DNA of 64,000 nt from Chitinimonas koreensis (GTDB lineage Bacteria > Pseudomonadota > Gammaproteobacteria > Burkholderiales > Chitinimonadaceae): positions 1,451,001-1,515,000 of the forward strand of contig NZ_CP060704.1 in NCBI RefSeq assembly GCF_014353015.1, written 5' to 3'. Positions 25,322 to 33,711 of this stretch are shown in pieces. Made by a program: the position numbers and the translations under genes. The notes beneath the pieces were generated by a model. The model was not told the origin of the DNA, searched no databases, and saw only the letters and a list, made by a program, of their open reading frames with translations. The stretch's first letter is position 1, and the number at the start of each line of letters is the position of its first letter.

Positions 25322-26919
25322 GGGCCTCTTTCCTCGTTCGGACTGGCGCATAAGCAAGCCGTGTGCCGGATGCGGCGGCGGCCCCGGCCGGCTTCAGAGC
25401 AAGGGGCCGGCAGCGGCGTCGGCGCGAGCGGCAGCGTCACCCGCACCAGCAGGCCGCGGCCGGGCGGCGAGCCGGCCGCCGCGCCGTCTTCCGGGCCTGC
25501 GCCGTCCGACGGCGCGCCGCCCGGCGCCTCCAGCAGTTCGATCCGGCCGCCGTGGCGGTCGACGATCTCGCGCACGATGGCCAGGCCCAGGCCGCAGCCG
25601 TCGGCCTCGGTGCCGAGGATGCGGTAGAAGCGGTCGAACACCTTGTCGCGCTCGGCGGCCGGAATGCCGGGGCCGTCGTCCTCCACCTCGAGCACGAAAC
25701 CGTCGGCCGCGGCGTGCGCGCGCACCGTTACGGTGCCGCCTTCCTGGGTGTAGCGCAGCGCGTTGTCGAGCAGGTTGACCACCATCTCGTGCAGCAGCGT
25801 GGCGTTGCCGACCAGGCTGGCGTCGTCCTGGTCGCCCTCGAAGCCCAGATCGATGCGGCGCCGGCGCGCCAGCGGCGCCAGCTCCAGCGTGGCGGCGCGG
25901 GCGATCTCGGCCGGCGCCAGCGGGCGCTGCCGGCGGCCGGTCGCCTCGGGCTGGGCGCGCGACAGCGCCAGCAGCTGGTTGGCCAGCCGCACGGTCTGGC
26001 GGGTGCGGCGCAGCAGCAGTTCGACCTCGGCCCGCATGGCGGCCGGGTCGTCCTGCCGCAGCGCGTGCTCGGCCTGGGTGTGCAGCACCGCCAGCGGCGT
26101 GCGCAACTGGTGCGAGGCGTCGGCGATGAAGCGCCGCTGCAGCTCGAACTGGTCGCGCAGCCGCGCCATGTGGTGGTTCAGCGCGGCGATGAAGGGGCGC
26201 AGCTCGGACTGCACGTCGCGGGTGTCGAACGGTTCGAGCGCGTCGGTGCGGCGCGCCTCGACCTGCTCGCCCAGCCGCATCAGCGGCCGCAGGCCGCGCG
26301 CCATGCCGACCACCGCCAGCGTCACCGCGGCCAGTACCAGCAGGCCCTGGTTGCGCAGCGATTCGGCCAGGATCTCGCGCGTCATCTCCTCGCGCGCGCG
26401 CAGCGTCTCGCCGACCTGGATCAGCACCGGGCCGACGCCGGCCGTGGCGTACAGCGGCTTGGAATAGGCGATCACGCGGATCGGCTCGCCCTTGTAGAAG
26501 GCCTCGTAGAAACGCGAATCGTGGGCGCCGAGCTTGTCCAGCGCGGCGTGCGGCGAGGCCGGCAGGTCCTGGTAGCCGGTGATCAGCCGGCCGTCGGCAT
26601 GACTGATGCGGTAGTAGACGTGGTCGGGGAACTGCGACTGGAACATCTCCAGCGCCGAGTAGGGGATGTCGACCTTGACCGCGCCGTCCTCGACCGTGGT
26701 GTGGTCGGCGATGCCGAGCGCCGAGCCGAGCAGGATGCGGTCGTAGGCTTCGTCGGCGGCGGTGCGGGCGCCGCGCTGCGCCTGCCACAGGTTGACCGCG
26801 GCCAGCGCCAGCAGCGGCAGCAGCATCCACAGCAGCAGGCGCAGCCGCAGGCTGCCGCCGCGCGGCAGCAACGAACGCGGCATCGGCCGCTGCGGCGACG
26901 GCCGCCGCTCACGCCGCAT
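25291..26919 (-). CDS. TctE-like sensor histidine kinase
   Basis: Inner-membrane kinase of the 2CSK_N/TctE group. It has TM1 at ~25-45, a periplasmic sensor (~46-175), TM2 at ~178-198, HAMP (~200-250), HisKA with IADASHQLRTPLAVLHTQAEH (phospho-His), and HATPase (NLLDNALRYTQ, DDGPGIP, CGLGLAIV). As read it is 542 residues and overlaps nasT by 31 bp. Adding one C to the C run near 25398-25401 would end the protein after LPAPLL at 25394, giving the usual length and no overlap; this may be another base-loss error. It overlaps its regulator by 11 bp (ATG inside the regulator's end). It probably controls the divergent porin/ABC genes. Confidence 0.92.
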   Translation of the reverse strand: MRRERRPSPQRPMPRSLLPRGGSLRLRLLLWMLLPLLALAAVNLWQAQRGARTAADEAYDRILLGSALGIADHTTVEDGAVKVDIPYSALEMFQSQFPDHVYYRISHADGRLITGYQDLPASPHAALDKLGAHDSRFYEAFYKGEPIRVIAYSKPLYATAGVGPVLIQVGETLRAREEMTREILAESLRNQGLLVLAAVTLAVVGMARGLRPLMRLGEQVEARRTDALEPFDTRDVQSELRPFIAALNHHMARLRDQFELQRRFIADASHQLRTPLAVLHTQAEHALRQDDPAAMRAEVELLLRRTRQTVRLANQLLALSRAQPEATGRRQRPLAPAEIARAATLELAPLARRRRIDLGFEGDQDDASLVGNATLLHEMVVNLLDNALRYTQEGGTVTVRAHAAADGFVLEVEDDGPGIPAAERDKVFDRFYRILGTEADGCGLGLAIVREIVDRHGGRIELLEAPGGAPSDGAGPEDGAAAGSPPGRGLLVRVTLPLAPTPLPAPCSEAGRGRRRIRHTACLCASPNEERGPWASRCDWYW

Positions 26920-27583
26920 CGCCGGCCTCGAGCAGGTAGCCCAGCCCGCGCAGCGTGACGATGGCGACCTCGCTGCCGGCCAGCTTCTTGCGCAGCCGGT
27001 GCACGTAGATCTCGATCGCTTCCGGGTTCATCTCCTCGTCCAGCGCGATGATCTTTTCGCTCAGCGCCTCCTTGCCCAGCGTGCGGCCCTGGTTGAACAG
27101 CAGCACCTCGAGCAGCGCGTGCTCGCGCGGGGTGAGCGCCAGCGGCTGGCCGGCCAGGGTGAACTGGCGGCTGCCGCTGTCGTAGCCGAGCGCGCCGCAG
27201 GCCAGGTGGTTGGCGGCATGGCCGGCGGCGCGGCGGATCAGCGCGCGGATCCGCGCTTCCAGCTCGCTCAGCTCGAACGGCTTGGTCAGGTAGTCGTCGG
27301 CGCCGAGGTCGAGCCCGCGCACCCGGTCGCCGACGCCGTTGTGGGCGGTCAGGATCAGCACCGGCGTCTTGTTGCCGCGGCCGCGCAGGCGCTTGAGCAC
27401 GTCGAGGCCGGGCAGGCGCGGCAGCGACAGGTCGAGGATCACCAGCGCGTAGTCCTGCGTCAGCAGGAGGTGGTCGGCGTCGGCGCCGTCGTGCACGCAG
27501 TCGACGCTGAACTGGGCGCCGCGCAGTGCGCGGGCCAGCGAGTCGGCCAGCGGGCGGTTGTCTTCGACGAGCAGGATGCGCAT
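26909..27583 (-). CDS. TctD-like OmpR-family response regulator
   Basis: Transcription factor of 224 residues. The receiver domain (~1-115) contains EDN, phospho-Asp in ILDLSLPRLPG and the YLTKPF lysine. The winged-helix Trans_reg_C domain (~130-220) has LTPREHALLEVLLFNQGR and EIYVHRLRKKL. The ATG at 27581-27583 starts MRILLVEDNRPLADSLARA. It is the first gene of the two-component operon and divergent from the porin gene across 190 bp, where its binding site is expected. TctD-type regulators activate carboxylate or related uptake genes; the signal here is unknown. Confidence 0.94.
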   Translation of the reverse strand: MRILLVEDNRPLADSLARALRGAQFSVDCVHDGADADHLLLTQDYALVILDLSLPRLPGLDVLKRLRGRGNKTPVLILTAHNGVGDRVRGLDLGADDYLTKPFELSELEARIRALIRRAAGHAANHLACGALGYDSGSRQFTLAGQPLALTPREHALLEVLLFNQGRTLGKEALSEKIIALDEEMNPEAIEIYVHRLRKKLAGSEVAIVTLRGLGYLLEAGDAA

Positions 27584-27773
27584 GGGACGGGCCGGGAAGG
27601 GGAGAGCGGCCAGCTTAGGCCCGCGCGGTGGCGCGCCGCAACGGCCGTGGCGGCGTTGCCACAGCGCGGGCGGCGGCCTGCGCCGCTGAAAGGCGGCTGA
27701 AAGCCGGCGCGGTCTTGAATGCGCGACCGGCCGCCGTCGCGGCGAGCGGTACAACCAATAACGGAGAGACAAC

Positions 27774-28831
27774 ATGAAGCAGCTGATGCTGGTGGCCGCC
27801 GTCGCGGCCGCCCTGCCGGGACTCGCCCTGGCCGACGGGACGAGCGTCGAGATCTACGGCGCGATCGGGGTGATGACCGAACGCGTCGAAGCGCGCGGCG
27901 CGACCGATGCGAGCAAGGACCAGTCGGCGCGCCTGCGCGTGTCGGACATGAGCTCGCGCATCGGTTTCCGCGGCCGCGAGGATCTCGGCGACGGCCTGTG
28001 GGCGATCTGGCAGATCGAGCAGGCGACTCGCGTCGACGACGCCGCCTCGGCCGCCTGGGCCAGCCGCAACAGCTTCGTCGGCCTCAAGGGCGGCTTCGGC
28101 ACCGTGCGGCTCGGCCGCTACGACATGCCCTACAAGGAGATCGGCGGCGATCTCGACGTGATGACCACGGCGCAGTTCAGCCCGATCAACGGCACCTACA
28201 GCCGCTTCGAGCAGCGCGCCGGCAACCTGGTGCAGTACGAGAGCCCGGCCTTCGGCGGCGTGAAGCTGCGGCTCGCTTACCAGCCGGACGAGAACAAGGG
28301 CACGCTGAACCAGCAGACGCTCGACGGCGCGGTCGAATACGCCGCCGGCGGGCTCAACCTGGCCGCCGCGGTGGAGCGGCGCGACGACGTGCGCGCGGTG
28401 ATCGACAGCGGCGCCGCGGCCGGCGACCGCAGCACCGGCTACAAGCTGACCGCCCAGTACGCGACCGGCGCCTGGTACGTCGGCGGCGGCCTCGAGCGCA
28501 TCGAATCGAAGCCCAACGCCGGCGCGAAGCTGCGCCAGGACGGCTGGATGCTGGCGGCCACCTACCTGGTCGCGCCGGCAACGCGGCTGATGGCCAGCTA
28601 CAGCAGCGTCGGCGAGCTCGACGGCAAGGCCGCCGCGGCCGACTACAAGGCGAACCAGGCCTCGCTCGGCGCGACCTACGACTTCAGCAAGCGCACGCGC
28701 GGCTACCTGTTCTATACCCGCATCGACAATTCGGCGGCGCAGAAGCTGAACTTCTCGTTCGGCTCGCTGGCCGGCGTGGCGGCGGGGCGGATCCGACTTC
28801 GTTCGGGGTTGGCCTGCGGCACAAGTTCTGA
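27774..28831 (+). pseudogene. Outer-membrane porin (Porin_4 family), frame interrupted near the 3' end
   Basis: General-type trimeric porin with a signal peptide (MKQLMLVAAVAAALPGLALA) and beta-barrel segments including SSRIGFRGREDLGDGLWAIW and FVGLKGGFGTVRLGRYDMPY. The frame breaks at the G run 28784-28787: one extra G gives AGADPTSFGVGLRHKF and a stop at 28829-28831, the canonical C-terminal Phe needed for BAM-dependent assembly. The restored length is ~352 residues. Without the base the frame runs on to 28955 and loses that end. A sequencing error is likely. It is divergent from the TctDE-like genes and upstream of an ABC importer, so probably the outer-membrane door for its substrate. Confidence 0.88.
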
Positions 28832-28922
28832 GCGCCAGGCGACGGCTTGCAGACGCTGCCCGACGGCATCTTCGGGCGCAGCTTCGTCAGACCGTTCAGC
28901 TCTGCACTGGGTAAGGACACTG

Positions 28923-29064
28923 CCAACCCTCTCCCTCCGGGAGAGGGCAGGGTGAGGGAGCGGCGGTTCAGTAATTGCTGACAGTCGTAGCGTGCTTGGC
29001 GAGCCGACAGTGCTGGGCTGAACCGTCGCTCCCTCACCCCAACCCCTCTCCCGGTGGGAGAGGG
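28923..29064. repeat. Inverted repeat with CCCTCTCCC...GGGAGAGGG hairpins
   Basis: Left arm (28923-28971) and right arm (29018-29064) are near-complements, each containing its own small hairpin (CCCTCTCCCTCCGGGAGAGGG and CCTCTCCCGGTGGGAGAGG) and a GGTGAGGGAGCG segment. It is a REP/BIME-like pair in the 382-bp gap between the porin and binding-protein genes. It may lower read-through. Nothing else is seen in the gap. Confidence 0.8.
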
Positions 29065-29213
29065 CTTTAAAGCCGCCAGCATCTCTGCTTACAGCGCCCT
29101 GCTCCCGCAAGTGGACAAACCCGAAGCTCCCTGAAAGCCAACCGCAAGTTTCGATCCGCACAATGCACCGCAAGACGCGCCAAAGCGTCCGGACCCACAA
29201 CGGAGAAGACATC

Positions 29214-30308
29214 ATGAATCGCTTCAAGACCACCCTCGCGGCGGCCGCGCTGGCCGCAGCCGCCGTCCTGGCCGGCGCCGCGGTGCCGCCCGGCTATCCC
29301 GGCAGCTACCAGTCGACCATCGACGCGGCCGCCAAGGAAGGCAAGCTGACCATCTACGCGACCACCGACATCAAGCTGGTGCAGCCGCTGATCAACGATT
29401 TCCAGTCGCTCTACCCGGCGGTCAAGGTCGACTACAACGACGTCAACTCGACCGAGCTTTACAACCGCTTCGTCAGCGAAGTGGCGGCCGGCAGCGGCTC
29501 GGCCGACGTGCTGTGGTCGTCGGCGATGGACATGCAGGTGAAGCTGGTCAACGACGGCTACGCGCTGAGCTACAAGACGCCCGAGGCGGCCGCGCTGCCC
29601 GACTGGGCGCACTGGCGCGACGAGATCTTCGGCACCACCTTCGAGCCGGTCACCATCGTCTACAACAAGCGCCTGGTCGAGGCGGCCGAGGTGCCCAAGA
29701 CCCATGCCGACCTGGTCAAGCTGCTGCAGAGCAAGCCCGACAAGTTCCGCGACAAGCTGACGACCTACGACGTCGAGAAGTCCGGCGCCGGCTTCCTGTT
29801 CGCCACCCAGGACAGCAAGATCAACCCGGCCTTCTGGATGCTGGCGCGCGCGCTCGGCGGCACCGGGGTGAAGCTGCAGAGCTCGACCGGCACCATGATC
29901 GAGCGCATCTCCTCGGGCGAGAACCTGATCGGCTACAACATCCTCGGTTCCTACGCGCTGGCGCGGGCCAAGAAAGACCCGAACATCGGCGTGGTGCTGC
30001 CGACCGACTACACGCTGGTGATCTCGCGGCTGATGATGATCAGCAAGACCGCCAAGAGCCCCAACGCGGCGCGGCTGTGGGTCGACTACCTGCTGTCCAG
30101 GCGCGGCCAGACGCTGCTGGCCGACAAGGCCGAGCTCTTTACCGTGCGGCGCGACCTCAGCGCCGACGCGGCCGGCATGGACGTCTACGCCAACGTGCGG
30201 CAGGTGCTCAAGCCGGTGCCGGTCGGGCCGGGCCTGCTGGTCTTCCTCGACCAGGCCAAGCGGCTGGACTTCATGAAGCAGTGGAAGGCCGAGGCGGGCC
30301 GCAAGTAA
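29214..30308 (+). CDS. Periplasmic binding protein of an Fe3+/sugar-phosphate-type ABC importer
   Basis: Secreted solute-binding protein of 364 residues, FbpA/AfuA-like (type-2 periplasmic fold). It has a signal peptide (MNRFKTTLAAAALAAAAVLAGA), then GKLTIYATTDIKLVQPLINDF, a DVLWSSAMDMQVKLV hinge-side segment and SGENLIGYNILGSYALA. Some AfuA-type proteins bind sugar phosphates rather than iron, and the neighbouring porin and TctDE-like system favour an anionic organic substrate. The typical tyrosine pair of ferric-binding proteins is not evident to me. The ATG follows CGGAGAAG. It is separated from its permease by a repeat array. Confidence 0.85.
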   Translation: MNRFKTTLAAAALAAAAVLAGAAVPPGYPGSYQSTIDAAAKEGKLTIYATTDIKLVQPLINDFQSLYPAVKVDYNDVNSTELYNRFVSEVAAGSGSADVLWSSAMDMQVKLVNDGYALSYKTPEAAALPDWAHWRDEIFGTTFEPVTIVYNKRLVEAAEVPKTHADLVKLLQSKPDKFRDKLTTYDVEKSGAGFLFATQDSKINPAFWMLARALGGTGVKLQSSTGTMIERISSGENLIGYNILGSYALARAKKDPNIGVVLPTDYTLVISRLMMISKTAKSPNAARLWVDYLLSRRGQTLLADKAELFTVRRDLSADAAGMDVYANVRQVLKPVPVGPGLLVFLDQAKRLDFMKQWKAEAGRK

Positions 30309-30353
30309 GCCGAGCCGCGCAGGCCGGACGGCGCGGCGTCGGTCGACGGTTTC

Positions 30354-30645
30354 GTAGGTCGGGCTTTATGCCCGACAGCGATCTCGGCCGGCGCCGTTGT
30401 CGGGCGTAAAGCCCGACCTGCGGGAGACGTTCCGTATCCAGGCGGCAGCGGCCGGTTTCGGGCTTGCAGGCCGGGCTTTACGCCCGGCGGCGGTCTCGGC
30501 CGGCAGCACTGCCGGGCGTAAAGCCCGACCTGCGGGAGACGTTCCATATCCAGGCGGCAACGGCCGGCCCCGCGTGCGCAGGTCGGGCCTTATGCCCGAC
30601 GGCGATCTCGGCCGACGGCGCTGTCGGGCGTAAAGCCCGACCTAC
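30354..30645. repeat. Tandem array of three REP pairs (112-bp period)
   Basis: Three REP pairs of the GTAGGTCGGGCTTTA family (30354-30421, 30466-30533, 30578-30645), each with a complementary right arm ending in GCCCGACCT, are separated by near-identical spacers containing GGGAGACGTTCC and TATCCAGGCGGC. The whole repeats with a period of about 112 bp. It fills the 457-bp gap between the binding-protein and permease genes and could set differential expression by mRNA processing or termination. Confidence 0.92.
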
Positions 30646-30765
30646 CCGTCTGGCCTCCGCACTTCGCTTCGCCGTACCCATCCATCCCATCCGCCGCCTG
30701 GCCGCCAGGCCGGGCAGGGACGGCGCACGCCCGCCGTTCCGCATTCCAACCCAAGGAGCGCACCC

Positions 30766-32508
30766 ATGAATTCGCTCACCCTGCCCGATGCCGCGCCGCC
30801 AACCGCCGTGCCCGGCGGCCTGGCCCGGCTGCGCGGCCTGCCGCTCGGCCGCCTTGCGGTGGTGCTGGCGGCGGCCGTCGCCGTGCTGCTGCCGATCGGA
30901 CTGATCGTCTGGCAGAGCCTGTTGTCGGCGCCGTTCTTCATGCCGAACAAGACGGTCGGCCTCGACGCCTACCGCTTCATCTTCGACGACCCGGACTTCT
31001 GGTCGGCCAGCCGCAACTCGGTCGCCATCGCCATCGGCATGGTGGGGATCGCGCTGCCGCTCGGCGCCGCGCTGTCCTTCCTGATGGCGCGCACCGACCT
31101 GCCGGGCCGGCGCTGGCTCGAACCGCTGATCCTGGTGCCGGTGTTCGTCTCGCCGCTGGTGCTGGCCTTCGGCTACGTGGTGGCGCTGGGCCCGGTCGGC
31201 TTCTACTCGCTGTGGTTCAAGCAGGCGCTGGGCCTGGCCGCCGTGCCGTGGAACATCTACTCGCTGACCAGCATCGCGGTGGTGGCCGGCCTGACCCACG
31301 TGCCGCACGTCTACCTCTACGCCTCGTCGGCGCTGCGCAACCTCGGCGCCGACGTCGAGGAGGCCGCCCGCGTCGGCGGCGCCAGCCCGTTGCGGGTGGC
31401 GCTCGACGTCAGCCTGCCGATGACGCTGCCCTCGCTGTTGTTCGCCGCGGTGCTGGTGTTCTTCCTCGGCTTCGAGATCTTCGGCCTGCCGCTGGTGCTC
31501 GGCGATCCCGAGGGCCACCTGGTGCTGGCCACCTATCTATATAAGCTGACCAACAAGCTCGGCCTGCCGTCCTACCACCTGATGGCGGCGGTGGCGGTCT
31601 GCCTGATCGCCATCACCTTCCCGCTGGTGCTGCTGCAGCGCTGGCTGCTGAAGAGCTCGGCCCGCTACGTGGCGCTCAAGGGCAAGGCGACGCGGCCGCG
31701 GGTGCTGCCGCTGGGCGGCTGGAAATGGCTGGCGCTGGCCATCGTGGCGGCCTGGCTGCTGTTCACCCTGGTGGTGCCGCTGTCGGGCATCGCGCTGCGC
31801 TCGGTGGTCAACTACTGGGGCGAGGGCGTGTCGCTGGCCGAGGCCTTCACGCTCAACCACTTCGTCGAGGTGTTCGAGCAGCCCAACCTGGTGCGCGCCA
31901 TCGTCAACAGCGTGGCCATCGGCGTGATCGGCGGCGCGGTGGCGGTGATCTGCTACACCGCGCTGGGTCTCGCGTCGCACCGCAAGCAGGACGGCCTGAC
32001 CCGCTTCGTCGATTACCTGGTGCTGGTGCCGCGCGCGGTGCCCGGCGTGCTGGCCGGCCTGGCCTTCCTGTGGGTGTTCCTGTTCGTGCCGGGGCTCAAG
32101 GAATTGCGCAACGGCATGCTCAGCGTCTGGATCGCCTACACCGTGGTGTGGCTGGCCTACGGCATGCGGCTGATTTCCTCGGCGCTGATCCAGGTCGCGC
32201 CCGAGCTGGAGGAGGCGGCCCGCACCGTCGGCGCCAGCCGCAGCCGCACCCACCGCCAGATCACCGTGCCGCTGATCCGCTACGGCCTGCTGGCCAGCTG
32301 GCTCTTGGTGTTCATGATCTTCGAGCGCGAATACTCGACCGGCGTCTACCTGCTGGCGCCGGGCTCGGAAGTGATCGGCTCGATGCTGGTCTCGCTGTGG
32401 GCGGCCGGGGCGATCGACCTGGTCGCCGCCCTCTCCCTCATCAATATCGGCCTGGTCGGCATCGGCCTGGCCGTGGCGCTGCGCTTCGGAGTGAAACTTC
32501 ATGACTAA
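30766..32508 (+). CDS. ABC importer permease, fused double domain (FbpB/AfuB-like)
   Basis: Inner-membrane permease of 580 residues made of two homologous BPD_transp_1 halves (~60-290 and ~370-570), about twelve helices in all. Each half has an EAA-loop: EEAARVGGASPLRVALDVSLP and EEAARTVGASRSRTHRQITVP. This is the layout of the ferric-iron/sugar-phosphate permease family. The ATG at 30766 follows an AAGGAG site. It overlaps the ATPase gene by 8 bp, so the two are translationally coupled. Confidence 0.93.
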   Translation: MNSLTLPDAAPPTAVPGGLARLRGLPLGRLAVVLAAAVAVLLPIGLIVWQSLLSAPFFMPNKTVGLDAYRFIFDDPDFWSASRNSVAIAIGMVGIALPLGAALSFLMARTDLPGRRWLEPLILVPVFVSPLVLAFGYVVALGPVGFYSLWFKQALGLAAVPWNIYSLTSIAVVAGLTHVPHVYLYASSALRNLGADVEEAARVGGASPLRVALDVSLPMTLPSLLFAAVLVFFLGFEIFGLPLVLGDPEGHLVLATYLYKLTNKLGLPSYHLMAAVAVCLIAITFPLVLLQRWLLKSSARYVALKGKATRPRVLPLGGWKWLALAIVAAWLLFTLVVPLSGIALRSVVNYWGEGVSLAEAFTLNHFVEVFEQPNLVRAIVNSVAIGVIGGAVAVICYTALGLASHRKQDGLTRFVDYLVLVPRAVPGVLAGLAFLWVFLFVPGLKELRNGMLSVWIAYTVVWLAYGMRLISSALIQVAPELEEAARTVGASRSRTHRQITVPLIRYGLLASWLLVFMIFEREYSTGVYLLAPGSEVIGSMLVSLWAAGAIDLVAALSLINIGLVGIGLAVALRFGVKLHD

Positions 32509-33568
32509 GCTGACCGTGCAGGATCTGCACCTGCAATATGGCGACAACCCCATCCTCAAGGGCGTGTCCTTCGACCTGCAGCCGGGCGAGGTGGTGGCGC
32601 TGCTCGGCGCCTCCGGCAGCGGCAAGACCACGCTGCTGCGCACGGTGGCCGGGCTGGAGACGCCGCACCGCGGCCGCATCGCCATCGGCGGCCAGGCATT
32701 GTTCGACGGCGCGCGCGGGCTCGACCTGCCGGTCGAGAAGCGCGGCCTGGGCCTGGTGTTCCAGTCCTATGCGCTGTGGCCGCACAAGACGGTGTTCGAC
32801 AACGTCGCCTATGGCCTGGCGCTGCGCGGCGTGGCCAAGCCCGAGCAGCGCGAGCGGGTGACGGCCGCGCTGAAGAGCCTGGACCTCGGCCACCTGGCCG
32901 AGCGCTACCCGAACCAGCTGTCGGGCGGCCAGCAGCAGCGCGTCGCCATCGCCCGCGCGCTGGTCTACAACCCGCCGGTCATCCTGCTCGACGAGCCGCT
33001 GTCCAATCTCGACGCCAAGCTGCGCGAAGAGGCGCGCGCCTGGCTGCGCGAGCTGATCGTCACGCTGGGGCTGTCGGCGCTGTGCGTGACTCACGACCAG
33101 ACCGAGGCGATGGCGATGGCCGACCGCATCCTGCTGCTGCGCGACGGCCGCATCGAGCAGGAAGGCCGGCCGGAGGAGATGTACGGCGCGCCGAAGACGC
33201 TCTACGCGGCCGACTTCATGGGCAACAACAACCGGCTGGAGGGCAGGGTGGTCGAGCTGCGCGACGGCCGCGCGCTGCTCGAGGGCGAGGGCTGGCGCTG
33301 CTGGGGCGCGGCGCGCGGCGAGCTGGCGCCGGGCGACGCGGCGGTCGGCCTGATCCGCCTCGAACGGGTGAAGCTGGCCGAGGCGGCCGGCGACAACCGC
33401 ATCGCGGCGCCCTTGGTGACCTCGATGTTCCTGGGCGACCGCTGGGAGCACCTGTTCCACCCGGGCCAGGGCCGGCTGCGCGCCTACGGCGGCAGCGCCA
33501 TCGCGGCGGGGAGCACGGCCTGGCTGGAGCTGCCGGCGGACGACCTGTGGCTGTTCCGCAGGGCCTGA
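32501..33568 (+). CDS. ABC importer ATP-binding protein (FbpC/AfuC/PotA-like)
   Basis: Cytoplasmic ATPase subunit of 355 residues. It has Walker A GASGSGKTT, a Q-loop (FQSYALWPH), the signature LSGGQQQRVAIARAL, Walker B ILLDEPLSNLD and an H-loop (CVTHDQ), followed from ~240 by a TOBE-type regulatory domain. It drives the importer formed with the preceding permease and binding protein. The ATG overlaps the end of the permease gene (8 bp). The transcript probably ends in the following 60-bp gap before the FNR-type site of arcD. Confidence 0.95.
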   Translation: MTKLTVQDLHLQYGDNPILKGVSFDLQPGEVVALLGASGSGKTTLLRTVAGLETPHRGRIAIGGQALFDGARGLDLPVEKRGLGLVFQSYALWPHKTVFDNVAYGLALRGVAKPEQRERVTAALKSLDLGHLAERYPNQLSGGQQQRVAIARALVYNPPVILLDEPLSNLDAKLREEARAWLRELIVTLGLSALCVTHDQTEAMAMADRILLLRDGRIEQEGRPEEMYGAPKTLYAADFMGNNNRLEGRVVELRDGRALLEGEGWRCWGAARGELAPGDAAVGLIRLERVKLAEAAGDNRIAAPLVTSMFLGDRWEHLFHPGQGRLRAYGGSAIAAGSTAWLELPADDLWLFRRA

Positions 33569-33628
33569 GCCGGCGCCGCGCCTGACCCCGGCGGCCGGGC
33601 GAGGCGCCGCCGCGGGCGCGAACGATCC

Positions 33629-33669
33629 TTGCGCTAGCGCAAAGCCGCCTCGGTGCGCTTACGTAGCAT
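33629..33669 (+). promoter_or_regulatory. FNR/ANR-type site and promoter of arcDABC
   Basis: TTGCGCTAGCGCAA (33629-33642) is a perfect 14-bp palindrome with the outer TTG-N8-CAA of FNR/ANR sites. A -10-like TAGCAT (33664-33669) lies 31 bp from its centre, the geometry of class II FNR activation at -41.5. Arginine deiminase operons are classic ANR targets. Confidence 0.65.
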
Positions 33670-33711
33670 GCAGCCATCGATGAGCCGTTCATCTCACGCT
33701 GCGAGAACGCC

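Noticed and set aside
9644..30645. REP clusters as insertion sequences
   Set aside because: They have no transposase gene, terminal target duplications or coding capacity; they fit non-autonomous REP/BIME elements.
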